Shown here piece after piece: positions 32,324 through 32,867 of a stretch of DNA of 32,867 nt. The stretch is from contig JAHFAE010000011.1 in the NCBI GenBank assembly GCA_023250675.1, positions 1 to 32,867 of the forward strand, read 5' to 3'. The first letter of the stretch is position 1. Each line of letters starts with the position of its first letter. The notes under the pieces were generated by a model. The model made no database searches. It worked only from the letters and a program-made list of their open reading frames with translations, and had not been told where the DNA came from. The translations under genes and the position numbers were made by a program. This DNA is from Oligoflexia bacterium. GTDB taxonomy: Bacteria > Bdellovibrionota > Bdellovibrionia > JABDDW01.

Positions 32324-32867
32324 ATGACGAAGTCTTCAATTTATATACTATGCTTGGTCTTAAATTTTTCTACTCAAGCCGCTCCGAGCGCGACTGTATT
32401 TAAAGGAGATTTTAGTAACGAAAACTGGCTGCAGGCTTTCAACTATTTGATTCCTGCTCCCTGGGCGGAAGGCATTGAGCGTACTAACCGCATTTTTGAC
32501 AAAGAGAAAAATAAATATGTTTTAGAAGTAACTTACCCAGGCGGAAAATATGACAACGAAAATACAGGGGCACAATGGCCGACCTATTTCGGTGTGAAGC
32601 TTGATTCGGCGACAATAACTTATGACCTGAAATTCGGTGCGGAATTTAATTTCGTAAAAGGCGGAAAACTCCCGGGTTTAATTGGGGGCCATCAGAAGGG
32701 CAAACCATATTCAAATATGACAGGAGGACACAAGCCTGACGGGTCAGATGGGTGGAGCGCAAGACTCATGTGGCGAAATGGTGGCAAGATTGTCCAGTAT
32801 GTTTATCATATGCATCAGCCTGATAAATGGGGAGAAGACTTCCCTTGGCTAGACCAAGGTTTGTCCC
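32324..32867 (+). CDS. Secreted polysaccharide lyase (PL14-like), 3' end beyond window
   Basis: An open frame from ATG 32324 runs to the window edge without a stop, giving 181 residues so far. The first 19-20 form a signal peptide (MTKSSIYILCLVLNFSTQAA). The rest matches the polysaccharide lyase 14/alginate-lyase-like fold: VLEVTYPGGKYDNENTGAQW, ATITYDLKFGAEFNFVKGG, KLPGLIGGH, GSDGWSARLMWRNGGK and YVYHMHQPDKWGEDF. Such enzymes cleave alginate or other uronic-acid polymers by beta-elimination, so it would act outside the cell or in the periplasm. Exact substrate and subfamily cannot be told from the partial sequence. No good ribosome site is seen before this ATG. Confidence 0.7.
   Translation, partial: MTKSSIYILCLVLNFSTQAAPSATVFKGDFSNENWLQAFNYLIPAPWAEGIERTNRIFDKEKNKYVLEVTYPGGKYDNENTGAQWPTYFGVKLDSATITYDLKFGAEFNFVKGGKLPGLIGGHQKGKPYSNMTGGHKPDGSDGWSARLMWRNGGKIVQYVYHMHQPDKWGEDFPWLDQGLS

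Overview
The window is a gene-dense, AT-leaning piece of a Gram-negative bacterial chromosome. Outer-membrane logistics genes (MCE/Mla transporter, lipoproteins, a small beta-barrel candidate), an Alr racemase, a GGDEF signalling pair, an AddAB-type nuclease and many secreted proteins of unknown function suggest a deltaproteobacterium in the old sense, most likely a Bdellovibrio-like lineage. That placement is inferred from style and content, not from a marker gene. No integrase, transposase, CRISPR array, plasmid or phage module is visible. No gene-free stretch exceeds about 300 bases; the longest are 20651-20901 and 21139-21363, which hold the promoters described below.

Layout. 21-2568 (+): two secreted proteins of unknown function. 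2673-5767 (-): a tight operon of a class IV aminotransferase, a YhaM-like OB/HD 3'-5' exoribonuclease and a YihY-family membrane protein. 5861-7866 (+): dcd (dCTP deaminase) and a secreted protein with a propeller-like C-terminus. 7909-16447 (-): a seven-gene run alr - mlaE - mlaF - mlaD - purH - zinc-ribbon/GYF/TPR protein - His-rich lipoprotein, joined by overlapping or nearly abutting stops and starts. 16503-16578 (+): tRNA-Thr(CGT). 16616-20650 (-): a Cache-HAMP histidine kinase with a long disordered tail, followed 6 bp later by a REC-GGDEF diguanylate cyclase. 20902-21138 (-): a small exported protein. 21364-22992 (+): nadB. 22985-25123 (-): an alpha/beta hydrolase, pyrE and a lipoprotein in one operon, with a duplicated 50-bp junction ahead of pyrE. 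25184-25786 (+): a small outer-membrane protein candidate. 25778-31638 (-): addB-like then addA-like genes. 31688-32867 (+): a DUF503 protein, a small ORF, and the start of a polysaccharide lyase (PL14-like) cut by the window edge.

How genes work together. MlaE/MlaF/MlaD should form an inner-membrane lipid transporter; here MlaD carries a beta-rich extension ending in phenylalanine that could reach or enter the outer membrane. The kinase and the REC-GGDEF protein look like a cognate phosphorelay producing c-di-GMP. AddB and AddA should form a double-strand-break end-processing helicase-nuclease. purH, pyrE, dcd and nadB are unlinked housekeeping biosynthesis genes placed inside otherwise envelope-related operons. 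I did not find a clear-cut new system; the best candidates for novelty are the MlaD fusion, the duplicated hydrolase-pyrE junction with a 16-codon coupling ORF, the zinc-ribbon/GYF/TPR membrane protein and the tailed kinase.
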